Shown here: piece after piece, positions 43,846 through 54,697 of the stretch | How the letters are laid out: the number at the start of each line of letters is the position of its first letter | Numbering within the stretch: the stretch's first letter is position 1 | Assembly: GCA_037126765.1 (NCBI GenBank) | Contig: JBBCBC010000022.1 | Span: forward strand, 17,141,758-17,205,757 | Source of the DNA: Stenogyne calaminthoides | Taxonomy: Eukaryota > Streptophyta > Magnoliopsida > Lamiales > Lamiaceae | Direction: 5' to 3' | DNA length: 64,000 bases | Notes under the pieces: generated by a model | The model's database searches: none | What the model saw: the letters and a program-made list of their open reading frames with translations, nothing else | What the model was told of the DNA's origin: nothing | Position numbers and translations under genes: made by a program

Positions 43846-44434
43846 CAGGAAGTTCTTGAGCCAAACTGCTTCCTTCCATGGTAGAATCAGCGATGCATTT
43901 CTGCTTTACGCTTCTCCATGTCATGGCTCCTCCCCCCATGCAGAACACACTACCTGAGGTAGACTTTCTGGAGTCAATGTCTGATTGGAAATTCGAGTCC
44001 GTGTTACCGATGGGGATCAGACTGTCTGGCTTGTAAACCAACATTCTGTCCCGCGTCCTTATCAGGTACTTCAGAATGTTCTTTACTGCAGTCCAATGCT
44101 CTTTCCCAGGGTTACTTTGATATCTTGTTACCATGCCTACGGCAAAGCAGATATCCGGTCTCGTACACAGCACTGCATACATGAGGTTTCCCACAGCCAA
44201 AGCATAAGGGATGCCCTTCATGTCATCTATCTCTTTCTGTGTCTTGGGACACATCTCTTTGGATAGATGGATTCCATGTATGTACGGCACAAAGCCTTTC
44301 TTAGAATCCTGCATGCTGAAGCGCTTCAAAATAGTATCTATGTATGAGGCTTGCGAAAGCCCGATCATTCTTTTCCTGTGATCTCGAGTGATATTGATCC
44401 CTAGGATGTGACCGGCTTCCCCTAAGTCCTTCAT
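43846..44434 (-). pseudogene. RT C-terminus and RNase H start of element E
   Basis: Frame begins MKDLGEAGHILGINITRDH and runs through RPDICFAVGMVTRYQSNPG, the first RNase H motif region (IPIGNTDSNFQ, where D has GYTDSDFQ) and GGGAMTWRSVKQKCIADSTM, then shifts into an unrelated frame to 43793. A TAG lies just upstream (WLSK then stop). Confidence 0.88.
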
Positions 44435-45046
44435 ATCGAACTATTTTGATAGCCATGCCCTTACGTCTGATAACACCTTTACATCATTTCCGATGAGCAG
44501 AATGTCGTCCACGTATAGTACCAAAAATACCAATGCAGTTCCGTTACGCTTTTTATAGACACAACTTTCAAATTCGTTTTGATCGAATCCGTAAGATTTT
44601 ATAACTTGATCAAAACACTAATTCCAAGCTCGAGATACTTGCTTCAGTCCATAAATGGACTTCCTGAGCTTACAAACCAGATGCTCTTGGCCTTTTTCAA
44701 TGAAGCCTTCGGGTTGTTGCACATAAATTACTACGTCAAGATTTCCATTAAGGAAAGCTGTCTTGACGTCCATTTGCCAGATCTCAAAATCTAGATGCTC
44801 AGCAACCGACAAGAGAATGCAGATGGACTTGAGCATGGCTACGGGTGAAAACGTTTCCTCAGAATCGATCCCTTCTTTCTGAATGTACCCTTTCACCACA
44901 AGTCTTGCTTTGAAGGTTTCAACCCTTTCGTCCGGTCCCCTTTTTCTCTTGTATACCCACTTGCAACTGATGAGTTTTACCCCATCAAGTGGTTCGACTA
45001 GCTCCCACACCTTGTTGTGATCCATTGAACCCATCTCGGCTTCCAT
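44435..45046 (-). pseudogene. Reverse transcriptase core of element E
   Basis: 44618-45046 is open (142 codons): WELVEPLDGVKLISCKWVYK, EETFSPVAMLKSI, WQMDVKTAFLNGNLDVVIYV, IYGLKQVSRAWN. A TAG follows, then the catalytic LYVDDILLIGND is readable at about 44480-44525 in the same frame before another TAG. Both stops are where D has Gln (CAA/CAG). Confidence 0.9.
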
Positions 45047-45061
45047 TGTTGTTTGCCAAGA

Positions 45062-45706
45062 TTAAGCATCTTTGTCTTGGATCACCTCGTTGTAGGACCA
45101 TGGATCTGATTCTTCTGCGGAGATCAAGTCTGAAGACTCTCCGATCCCCAAGAATCTCTCGGGTTGTCTGATAACCCTCCCACTACGACGAGGTTCCGGT
45201 TGTGTAGGCGTGATGTTTGGTATATCATTTTGTACAGTTGGCAACGGAGTTGGCCCCATGAGTTCTTCTAAGGTAATTTCACTTCTAGGCTTTCGACTGT
45301 TCATATAGTCTTCTTCCAAAAATCTAAAGTGGGTACTGATTACCACCTTTTGATCTTCGGGACCATAGAACATGCATCCTTTAGTTCCTTCGGGGTACCT
45401 TATGAACATCCTTAATTCTGAACGTGCATCCAATTTATCGGCTTACTTGTCTATCACGTATGCCGGACACCCCCAGATCCTGATATGTCCGAAACTGGGC
45501 TTGCGCCCCGTCCTCAATTCTCTCGGGGTTTTAGGTACCGATTTGGATGACACTAGGTTCAGAATATAAGCTGATGTTTCTAATGCGTAAACCCAAAACG
45601 ATTTTGGTAAATCCGCATAACTCATCATCGACCTTACCATTTCTAAAAGCGTTCTATTCCTTCGTTCTGCAACCCCGTTTTGTTGAGGGGTACCGGGTGC
45701 AGTCAA
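45062..45706 (-). pseudogene. Integrase C-terminus and linker of element E
   Basis: 45706-45443 holds PQQNGVAERRNRTLLEMVRS (catalytic Glu) and WGCPAYVIDK then TAA; 45433-45062 holds GTKGCMFYGPEDQKVVISTH, FRFLEEDYM and an S/P-rich linker to VIQDKDA then TAA. All in one frame apart from the stops. Confidence 0.88.
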
Positions 45707-45766
45707 CTGGGATGCAATCCCAACTTCCGATAGGTAGTTTAGAAATTCATCGCTGAGGTATTTGCC

Positions 45767-46288
45767 TCAACGATCAGATCGTAGAAACTTGACACTTTTT
45801 CCCTTATGATTTTCTGCTTGAGCCTTAAATTCTTTGAATTTATCAAAGGTCTCAGATTTATGCTTCATTAGGAAAATGTATCCGTAGCGTGAGTAATCAT
45901 CGATAAAAGTAACGAAATACTCATAGCTACCTCTAGCTTTGATTTGCATTGGACCACACACATCTGTGTGAACGATTTCTAACACTTCTTCAGCTCTAAG
46001 CCCCTTGGCTCCAAATGCCCTCTTGGTCATTTTACCTTCCAAGCACGATTCACAAGTCGGAAATGGCTCAATTTGGAGAGACCCCAAAGAACCATCTTTC
46101 ACCAACCTTTGAATCCTTTTCGGGTTAATATGACCTAATCTTAGGTACCAAAGAAGTGTCTTGTTTAAGTCAGCCGAGCGCTTTCGTTTACAAGAAATAG
46201 TAGATGTGTTATAGGATGCATTTTGTGAGTGGTGTGCACAGTTAATAATATAGAGATTGTTCCTCAAAGTTCCATGATAGATAATCAC
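45767..46288 (-). pseudogene. Pre-integrase and integrase core of element E
   Basis: 173 codons: LLWYLRLGHINPKRIQRLVK, CESCLEGKMTKRAFGAK, VHTDVCGPMQIKA (first Asp), FIDDYSRYGYIFLMKHK, ending VKFLRSDR (second Asp) followed by TGA. Shifted one frame from the gag-protease ORF near 46290. Confidence 0.9.
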
Positions 46289-47469
46289 ATTGTTACAAAA
46301 AACAGCAACATCTTTATTAAAACGAACAGAATATACATCGATAAACAGTTTAGAAATAGAAATAAGGTTTTTCGAAAAATAGGAACATAAATAACATCTC
46401 TTAAAATTAACGTCTTGTCGCCAAAGGACAGGTGCACTTCTCCCACTACTTTAGCTGCCACTCTCGTAGCATCGCCTAGCATGATGAGGATCTTACTCTC
46501 ACTTAGTCGCCGGGTCTGCTTGAAACCCTGCAATGCGAAACATACATGATTAGTGGATCCCGTATCCAATACCCACGAATGGGTAGCATACTCCGCCAAA
46601 CAAGTTTCAACAACTAGCGAGTGTGAATTACCTTTCTTTCCATTCCTTTTGGGTTTGGAACAGGCCGACCTCCAATGTCCCTTTTCACCGCAGTTGAAGT
46701 ACTTCCCCTTAGCTTGATTCTTTGCTCCACCATCCCACTTCACCTTTCCTTTGTCTTTGGCAACACTCGAGTTAGCTTGGCTTTCGCTTTTGGGCTTCCT
46801 CTTCCTCTTGCCTCCCTTTGGCCTAGAAGAAGAGGACGGCCCAACTGCCGCTAAGGCTTGACTGCTCTCTCCTAAAATTCCTTCAGCCGAGACAAGAGCT
46901 TGCAACAGATCAGGCAAAGTGAACTTTTGATTATTCATTTGATAATTCAGCCTGAACTGTTCAAAGCTCTTGGGCAGGGAATGGAGGATGAAATCGATCT
47001 GGGTCTCGATGTCATATTCAGCTCCAAGCACCTCGAGTTTGTTGAGGTGAGCCATCATCTGGAGAACATGTTCCCTTATGGGTGTTCCCTTCACCATTTT
47101 CATAGAGAGCATGTCCCTCATGGTGATCTGCCGAGCCACACGGTTCTGATGTTGAAACATCGCTTTAAGATTGATCATGATTTCCGCAGCGGTCTCAACA
47201 TTTTGGTGTTGGTGTTGCAACACATCTGACATTGAATCCAAGATGGTACACTTTGTCATTTCGTTAGAACGCTCCCAGTCATCATATTCTTTCTTAACCA
47301 CTTTGGTTGACTTGTTGGATGGCTTTTTTGGTTTGGGTGTAGTAAGAACCCAGTTATGGCTTTGTGCAGTGAAGACAATAGTGAGTTTTCGATACCAATC
47401 AACAAAGTTTTCTCCAGTGAGGAGGTTATCTTTCAGTATATTGAACAGTGCATTAAAAGGTTGCGACAT
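46285..47469 (-). pseudogene. Gag-protease of element E
   Basis: Likely start ATG 47469 (MSQPFNALFNILKDN); an in-frame ATG at 47517 lies 16 codons upstream and is less likely, since D also starts at MS. Gag domain (ENFVDWYRKLTIVFTAQSHN, QIDFILHSLPKSFEQF), basic linker (RPKGGKRKRKPKS), knuckle YFNCGEKGHWRSAC whose first Cys has become Tyr, and protease HSWVLDTGSTNHVCF with DTG intact. Nearly 400 codons open. Confidence 0.92.
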
Positions 47470-47517
47470 GATGAACTGAAATAAACATATATTTTGCATC
47501 AATATCCAGATCAACAC

Positions 47518-48909
47518 AAAATTAAATCACATAATTCGATCACATGATTCATATTAAAATCTCAAAAAAAATATGAACATGCATCAGCCAACATCTCAAA
47601 ATAGATTTAAATGAGCCTCATGGGAGAGTCATCATTTAAATCACATTCAAGCAGATTACAAACAAGAACAATTACAAATATTTAATTAAAAAATTAATAG
47701 TCGGCTCCCACTGGACCAATATAAAATTGACAGGGACTTCGGAGAAGTATATAAATATTAATTTTATACCTAAGTAATAACTATGATTAAATACAGAATT
47801 ATTACTTCGCTTTGATCGAGCCTCGTTGGAGGGTCATCGTCGCCACTAATAATAATTCACAATCATTCTTTTGGGAATTTATTCATGTGAAAGCTATCTT
47901 TTGACCGTCCCGTAGGGGAATTTCTCCAAAAGATTCCACAAATAAATAAATCATGGAGGTCAAAATTAATTTGTGTCAAAACAAATTAATTATCATAACA
48001 TACTTAGTAATTTTTTAATTTGAGATTTTTCGTTGAGCATTTCTCATGCAAACACATTTAAACAAATTAAATAAAGCACAAGAAAATACAACAAAAATAA
48101 ATCAAGCAAAGCAGAAAATAAACACATTGGGCACAAATTATCCAACTATCATGGTTTGATTTTCTTTGGCTTGATTTTGAAGAAACATCATCTTGAATTT
48201 CTCCCACTCGTTCGTCTAAAAAAGAACTCCGTCTTGAAATGCCACGTCAAGCGGCGCAATCGATGCACGCCAAGATCCGCCGATCGCTTGCCAAAGCGAC
48301 CACACAATAAGACCTAAGCGCGTAGCAGATCGTCCACATCATCTCTCGGCAGCACGGCGCAGATCGTGTAGGCGACGGTCACAAAGCACCCGACGCTGCG
48401 ATCGCCTGCCACCGCATTAGCATGCCCCGTCATACCTTCCGCTCGCGCTTCTTTGGCTCTAGCAGCCCCCGCGCCAAGACGATCTACTTCGGCGCTAAGG
48501 TTTAAACCCGCCCGTTTATATCGTCGCGCCCGACGTGCCTCTTTGGCACTTTTTGCAGGGCAAGACGCCGCCCACGTCACGTTCTCGAATCCGCTCTTTG
48601 AATCGTCTCCATCTTCGTATCCGATCAGGTTGCAATTTATTTAACGAAAAATAAATACCTTAAATCTAGACTAGTCTATTACATTGAACAAATCAAATAG
48701 CCTAATCTACTCGTGGATTTTCTCACGAGAAAAACAAATCCGAACGAGTCGAATTAAAAACCATTAATTCATACGCATGAAAATAAAACACATTAAATAC
48801 CATGACAATTGGATACCTGCAAAACAGATCTAGCAATTCTACTATCTAATTTCTATTTAATGTCCAACAATTTAAATAACAATTTAAAAAATCAGAGCTC
48901 GAAACCAGA
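47518..48909 (-). other. Leader of element E with GC-rich island
   Basis: Counterpart of 38647-40071 in D. The island is 48235-48610. The rest is AT-rich without coding signal. Confidence 0.75.
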
Positions 48910-48921
48910 GCTCTGATACTA
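48910..48921 (-). other. Primer binding site of element E
   Basis: TAGTATCAGAGC on the - strand, one mismatch from TGGTATCAGAGC, two bases after the 5' LTR. Confidence 0.88.
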
Positions 48922-48923
48922 GT

Positions 48924-50636
48924 TGTTGGGGAATTCAGGGCACCCGGATCTATTCGAGGTGATTATTTAAATACATATTTAAATTAAACAGTTAATTACT
49001 AACATGAATTCTACATAACAGTTAAATTAATCCTAAATCAATTCAACATAATAATAAACAACATGAGTACACATAATTCACATAAATCCTAAACATGCGG
49101 AACTATGAGTTACGGAATTACTAACCTCTTGAAGAATCAAACGGATGAATCAACCCAAGAGTCTTCCCAAATATATCCCCAAAGTCCACGAACGTTATCC
49201 GGTGAGAAGATTTCAACGAACGATTTTAATGGGAGAGAAATAAAATATTTTGCTACCACCTTTGTGGATTTCTAATATTTCCAACACATGGAATTGCACT
49301 TGGGAATGAAGAGCTCATCCCCTATAAATAGGGAGGAGGGGGGACGAAAATTAGGGTTGGAAAATATGGAAGAAAATCTTTTCTTGATCTCCAAGAAATC
49401 TTGAATATATCTCATATATTCTTTTCTCCTTAATTAAATTTTCCATAAAAATCTCTTTCCCCTCTTCTACCTATATATTTCGAAAATTACAATAAATAAG
49501 GAGTCAAGATTTGACTTCTTGAATTTATGGGATAATTATATATCCCTACAATAATTATCTCTTTCCATAAAATACATAAAAAAATCAAGACAATCTTTCC
49601 TTCCTATATTTATACAAATTTTCGAAAATTATAGCTTGGAAATTTAGCAAGAATATTTTCTTCTCTATCTCATTAATTGGACTTTATTTTGGGCTATTTG
49701 GGGGGCCTTTAGGAGAATTAAGATTGGACCTCCAATGGACTATGAAGCTATAATATTTTGAGCCAAATATTATTCAAGTCCATTAATATTAATTTACTCC
49801 ACTGTAAAATTAATATTGAACTATCCATCTTAACCCATATTACGATTTCACATATAACATGGCTCCCAGTCATTATTTCCCGCATTTAAGATTATCTTAG
49901 TCCATTAATTAATTAAGTCACTGAACAAGCTTTATATTAATTAATATCTTTGTCCTTGGAGTAAAGACAGCTCAACATTATTATCCATGCCGGGAATAAA
50001 TTTCCACTTGCAAGATTTGACATGATAAAGGATATGAGCCCACCAAGGGGACAAATCAAGCAAGACATACTTGCACGCGATTCTCCGTATTAAATGTCAG
50101 CAATCGTCATGTAATTAATAATATTGCCCAAGATATAAGGTATCGAATCGCATTGACTCTCTTCCCATCATAAGTCAAAGCAATAATTATTAATTTCACA
50201 CGATCCTATTTAAGGGACAGAGATTAAGAAACAACGCACCACTGAGGTCTAATTCTTGTATATTCAGTACCGAAGAATTTGTCCTCCTGTAGGTCCTCAT
50301 TCAGCGCACCTAAATGCGCTAGTGTGATCCCTTGGTCAAGACAGGCCAATCTGGTCTCACACTTCAACCGTTCATGATGGTTCGTTCATTTCCATCTGGG
50401 TTGTGAATTTGTACTTAATTACGAGGGTTGTTAATTTGATCTTCAGTGATCGGGTATCACCAAATTAACTACAACGTAATACGTACTGTCTTATTGAACG
50501 GGTTTGCAATAAACATATATAACATTCATTCATATTTAATGTAACAGTGATTAAATGATTTATTTCAGTAAATAAATAAGAAACTTCAGTTTGGTTATAC
50601 AAAGTAAAAAGCATACTTTTCAGTATAACCCCAACA
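48924..50636 (-). repeat. 5' LTR of element E
   Basis: 1713 bp; on the + strand TGTTGGGGAATTC to ATAACCCCAACA. TATA-like region around 49322-49330 (CTATAAATA/TATTTATAG). Confidence 0.93.
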
Positions 50637-50641
50637 GTCAT
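50637..50641. repeat. Target site duplication of element E, right copy
   Basis: GTCAT, identical to 41745-41749. Confidence 0.93.
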
Positions 50642-51184
50642 GCCTTGGAAACATCGGCTTATATTCTGAACTTGGTGCCATCCAAATCGGTTCCCAAAAC
50701 TCCCAAAGAATTGTGGACCGGGCGCAAGCCCAATTTGAGACACATGAGAATTTTGGGGTGTCCGGCCTACGCGTTGGACAAGGAAGCCGGAAAATTGGAT
50801 CCTCGATCAGAATTAAGGTTATTTATAGGATACCCCGAGGGAACAAAAGGGTGTATGTTTTATGGTCCCGAAGATCAAAAGGTGGTAATAAGCACCCACT
50901 TTAGATTTTTTAGGAAGAAAACTATGTGAACGAAAGAAATCCCAGAAGTGAGATTACCTTAAATAAGCTAAGGGGGCTAACCTCAGTGCCAACTGTACAA
51001 CATGACATACCAAACGACACACTTACACAACCGGAACCTCGTCGCAGTGGGAGGGTTGTAAGACAACCCGAGAGATTCATGGGGTAGGAGAGTCCTCAGA
51101 CTTAATCCCCGGTCAAGATGAATCAGACCCATGGACTTACGACGAGGCAATCCAAGACAAGGATGCGGTTTCTTAGCAAATAGC
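50642..51184 (+). pseudogene. Integrase C-terminus and linker of element D
   Basis: After E the frame resumes: ALETSAYILNLVPSKSVPKT, MRILGCPAYALDKEAGK, GTKGCMFYGPEDQKVVISTH, then a frameshift near 50910 and an E/P-rich linker (PEPRRSGRVVRQPERF) to about 51184. Confidence 0.88.
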
Positions 51185-52310
51185 AATGGAAGCTGAAATG
51201 GGTTCTATGGATCATAACAGAGTATGGGAGCTAGTCGAACCACTTAATGGGGTCAAACCCATTAGTTGCAAGTGGGTATACAAGAGGAAAAGAGGACCGA
51301 ACGGGAAGGTGGAAACCTTCAAGGCAAGGCTTGTGGCGAAAGGTTATACTTAGAAAGAAGGGATCGAATATGAGGAAACCTTTTCACCTGTAGCAATTCT
51401 TAAGTCCATCTGAGTTCTCTTGTCAATTGCTGCGCATCTCGACTTTGAAATCTGGCAAATGGATGTCAAGACGGCTTTCCTTAACGGAAGTCTTGAAGAG
51501 GAAATCTATATGCAACAACCCCAAGGCTTCATTGAAAAAGGTCAAGAACACCTAGTTTGTAAGCTCAAGAAGTCCATTTATGGATTCAAACAAGCATCCA
51601 GAGCTTGGAACCAATGTTTTGATCAAGTAACAAAGTCTTATGGGTTTGGTCAAAACGAATACGAAAGTTGTGTGTACAAGAAGCGTGTCGGAATTGCATT
51701 GGTATTCTTAGTACTATACGTAGACGACATTCTGCTCATCGGGGATGATGTAAAGGTGTTGTCAGACGTAAGGGCATGGCTTTCAAAACAGTTTGATATG
51801 AAGGACTTGGGGGATGTCGGGCACATCATTGGGATCAAGATCACTCGAGATCGCAAGAAAAGGATGATAGGCTTATCGCAAGCTTCATATATAGACACTA
51901 TCTTGAAGCGATTCAGCATGCAGGATTCCAAGAAAGGCTTCGTACCTTTCAGACATGGAATCCATCTATCCAAGGAAATGTTCCCTAAGATACAAAAAGA
52001 GATAGATGACATGAAAGACATTCCTTATGCTTCGGCTGTCGGAAGCCTTATGTATGTAATGCTGCGCACGAGACCGGATATCTGCTTTGCCGTTGACATG
52101 GTGGCAAGATATCAAAGTAATTCAGGAAAAAAGCATTGGACGGCAGTTAAGAACATTCTGAAGTATCTGAAAAGAACTAGAGATAGAATATTAGTTTATC
52201 AGTCAGATAGTCTAATCCACATTGGTTACACGGACTCGGATTTCCAATCAGACTTATATTTTAGAAAATCTACCTCCGGTAGTGCGTTTTGCATGGGGGA
52301 AGAGCCATGA
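51185..52310 (+). pseudogene. Reverse transcriptase of element D
   Basis: Starts MEAEMGSMDHNRVWELVEPL; TAG near 51350 where Gln is expected (GYTQKEG) and TGA near 51412 where E has Cys and the family has Arg. From 51420 it is open for 296 codons: MDVKTAFLNGSLEEEIYMQQ, IYGFKQASRAWNQCFDQ, LYVDDILLIGDDV with both catalytic Asp, RPDICFAVDMVARYQSN, and the first RNase H motif GYTDSDFQSD. It ends at a frameshift near 52305. Confidence 0.92.
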
Positions 52311-52702
52311 CATGGAGAAGCGTTAAGCAGAAATGCATCGTCGATTCTACCATGGAAGCTGAATACGTAGCTGCTTGCGAGGAAGCGAAAGAAGGGGTTT
52401 GGCTCAAGAACTTCCTAGTGGACTTGGATGTAGTTCCGAATTTGCCCAGCACAATCACTATTTACTGTGATAATGTCGGAGCAGTTGCAAATTTAAGGGA
52501 ACCAAGAGCCCACAAGGCCAGCAAACACATTGAAAGGAAATACCATCTTATACGAGAAATCGTTAAGAGAGGAGATATAGAGGTGGCAAAGATCACGTCA
52601 GAAGACAACCTAGCAGATCCATTCACAAAGGGTCTGCCTCAGAACACATTCGAGAGACATGTGGAAGGAATGGGTGTCAAGACCGTTGCCAATCTGCGTT
52701 GA
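52289..52702 (+). pseudogene. RNase H of element D
   Basis: 137 codons: AMTWRSVKQKCIVDSTMEAE, YVAACEEAKEGVWLKNFLVD, TIYCDNVGAVANLREPRAHK, EDNLADPFTKGLPQNTFERH, ending GVKTVANLR and TGA. All RNase H motifs are present across the two overlapping frames; a 1-base shift separates it from RT. Confidence 0.92.
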
Positions 52703-52819
52703 GTATAAGTGGGAGATATTATTAGGTTCGTGTAGGTGACATTAGATGTCACACATTAGGAACTACACGAGATATATTGTAGTATACTTAAAAGAAGACT
52801 TTGAGTATAAGTGGGAGAT
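52699..52819 (+). other. Duplicated purine motif of element D
   Basis: TTGAGTATAAGTGGGAGAT at 52699-52717 (overlapping the RNase H stop) and again at 52801-52819 against the 3' LTR. Between them lies a short stretch beginning TATTATTAGG, unlike either flank. Confidence 0.88.
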
Positions 52820-54588
52820 TGTTGGGGTTATACTGGAAAGTATGATTTTACTTTGTATAACCAAACTGAATTTCTGTCTTATTTACTAAAATAAATTATT
52901 TATCATTGATGCTTTAAATATCATTGAATGTTACATATATTTACTGCATAATTGTTCAACAAATAGTACGTGTTACATTGTAGTTAATTTAGTGATACCA
53001 GATCACAGAAGATTAAATTAACAGTCCTTGTAACTAAAAAAAATACATTTGTTCACGACCTAGATGGAAATGAACAATCCATCGTAAAAGGTTGAAGTGT
53101 AAGGCTCAGATTGGCTTGTCTTGACCAAGAGATTACACTAGTGCATGACGCACTGGATAGGACCTACGGGAGGATAAATTCTTCAGCACTGAATAAGGAA
53201 GAATTAGACCTCAGTGGTTCGTTATTTCTTAATCTTCGTCCCTTAAATAGGATCGTGTGTGGTTAGTAATTATTGCTTTGACTTATGACGGGTAGAGAAT
53301 CAATGAGATTCAATACTTCATATCTTGGGCAATATTATTAGTCACATCGCGATTGCTAAGATTTATCTGAAAGAATCGTTAAAGTAAATCTTTGTTCGAT
53401 TTGCCCCCTTGGGAGGTTCATAAGATTTATCATACCAAATCTTGCAAGTGGAATTAGTTTCCCATGGATAATAATGTTGAATCGTTCCTTGACCAATGAC
53501 AAAAAGATATTAATTAATGGAAAGCTATTTGGTGGCTTGAATTAATTAATGGGCTAGATAATCTTAAACACGAAAATAATAACAAGGAGCCATATTAATT
53601 GATAATATGGGTTAAGATGGATAGTGCAATATTAATTATGTAGTGGGATTAATTAATATTTATGGACTTGAATAATATTGTGGCTCAACATTAGATATTC
53701 AAAGTCCATTAGAAGGTCCAATCTTAATTCTCCTAAAGGCCCCTCAAGTAGCCCAAACATAAAGTCCAATAACTGAAATAGATGTTTTAAATAAAATAAA
53801 TTATTGTTGCCTAATTTTCCATTTTTTTCGAAAATAATAAATAAAAGAGGGAGAAAGATTTTCTTTGAATTTTTTTATGGAATGAAGATAAGTATTCTTG
53901 GAATACAAGATTATCTCATTAAATTCAAGAAATCTCCCACTTGGCTATTTGTTGGGAGATATTTTGGGAAATAGAATATATTGGATATATTCAAGATTGT
54001 TTCTTGGAGAAGAAGCAAGGAAATTTCTCAATAACCCAATTGACCTAAAATTTTCGTCCCCCCCTTATTATAAATAGGGGATGAATTTTTATCCCAAAGA
54101 CAACACATAAATTGATTTTTTCGGAAAAATATCAGCGTCGATAAAATATCAAATATTTTGAAACATCGACAGATTATGTTTTCTCGAAAAACTTCAATTG
54201 TGAGTGTGCAATTTCACGTGTTGGAAAAATTAGAAATCCACAAAGGTGGTGCAACATATAATTTATTTTTTCCTTTTGTTAATTGTTCGCGAGCATCCTA
54301 CCACCGGATTGACGAGCAAGGACTTGGGAATACTTGGGAAGGTCTTTTGGTGTGTTCGTGTCAACGAAGTCCATCTTCTCAACGATTGTCACTCCAAGAG
54401 GTTAGTTCACGTAAACCCGTAGCAATTCCTCAAGCGTAGGATTTATGTGAACTGTTTATATGCATGATTTGTTGTTGAATTATTATATGAATTAATATAG
54501 AATTAATTCATGCTAGTAATAATTGTTAGAATTAAATTTGTATTTAAATATTCATCCCGAATAGATCCGGGCAATTAATTCCCCAACA
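52820..54588 (+). repeat. 3' LTR of element D
   Basis: 1769 bp, TGTTGGGG to CCCCAACA. It differs from the 5' LTR by substitutions and a roughly 45-bp indel. Confidence 0.93.
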
Positions 54589-54697
54589 CCTGCTACATCT
54601 TAGGGATCAAGATCCAAAGGGATAGATCCAGAAGGATGTTGAGGCTGTCACAGTCTACCTATGTAGACAAGGTGTTGAAGCGTTTTGCGATAGAGAA

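Larger units (their letters stand above)
41750..50636 (-). mobile_element. Element E: copia retrotransposon, youngest-looking complete copy
   Basis: 8887 bp on the - strand: 5' LTR 50636-48924, PBS, GC-rich leader, gag-protease, integrase, RT, RNase H, double purine motif, 3' LTR 43447-41750. Both LTRs are similar with scattered differences, and TSD GTCAT is perfect. Coding needs a handful of corrections (about five stops, two frameshifts), fewer than D. Confidence 0.94.
36820..54588 (+). mobile_element. Element D: copia retrotransposon, decayed, containing element E
   Basis: About 8.9 kb of its own sequence once E is removed: 5' LTR 36820-38632, PBS, GC-rich leader, broken gag, protease, integrase (split by E), RT, RNase H, double purine motif, 3' LTR 52820-54588. 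Same family as E and F. LTR ends are TGTTGGGG/CCCCAACA. Flanks are CCTAT (36815-36819) and CCTGC (54589-54593), an imperfect target duplication. Confidence 0.92.
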
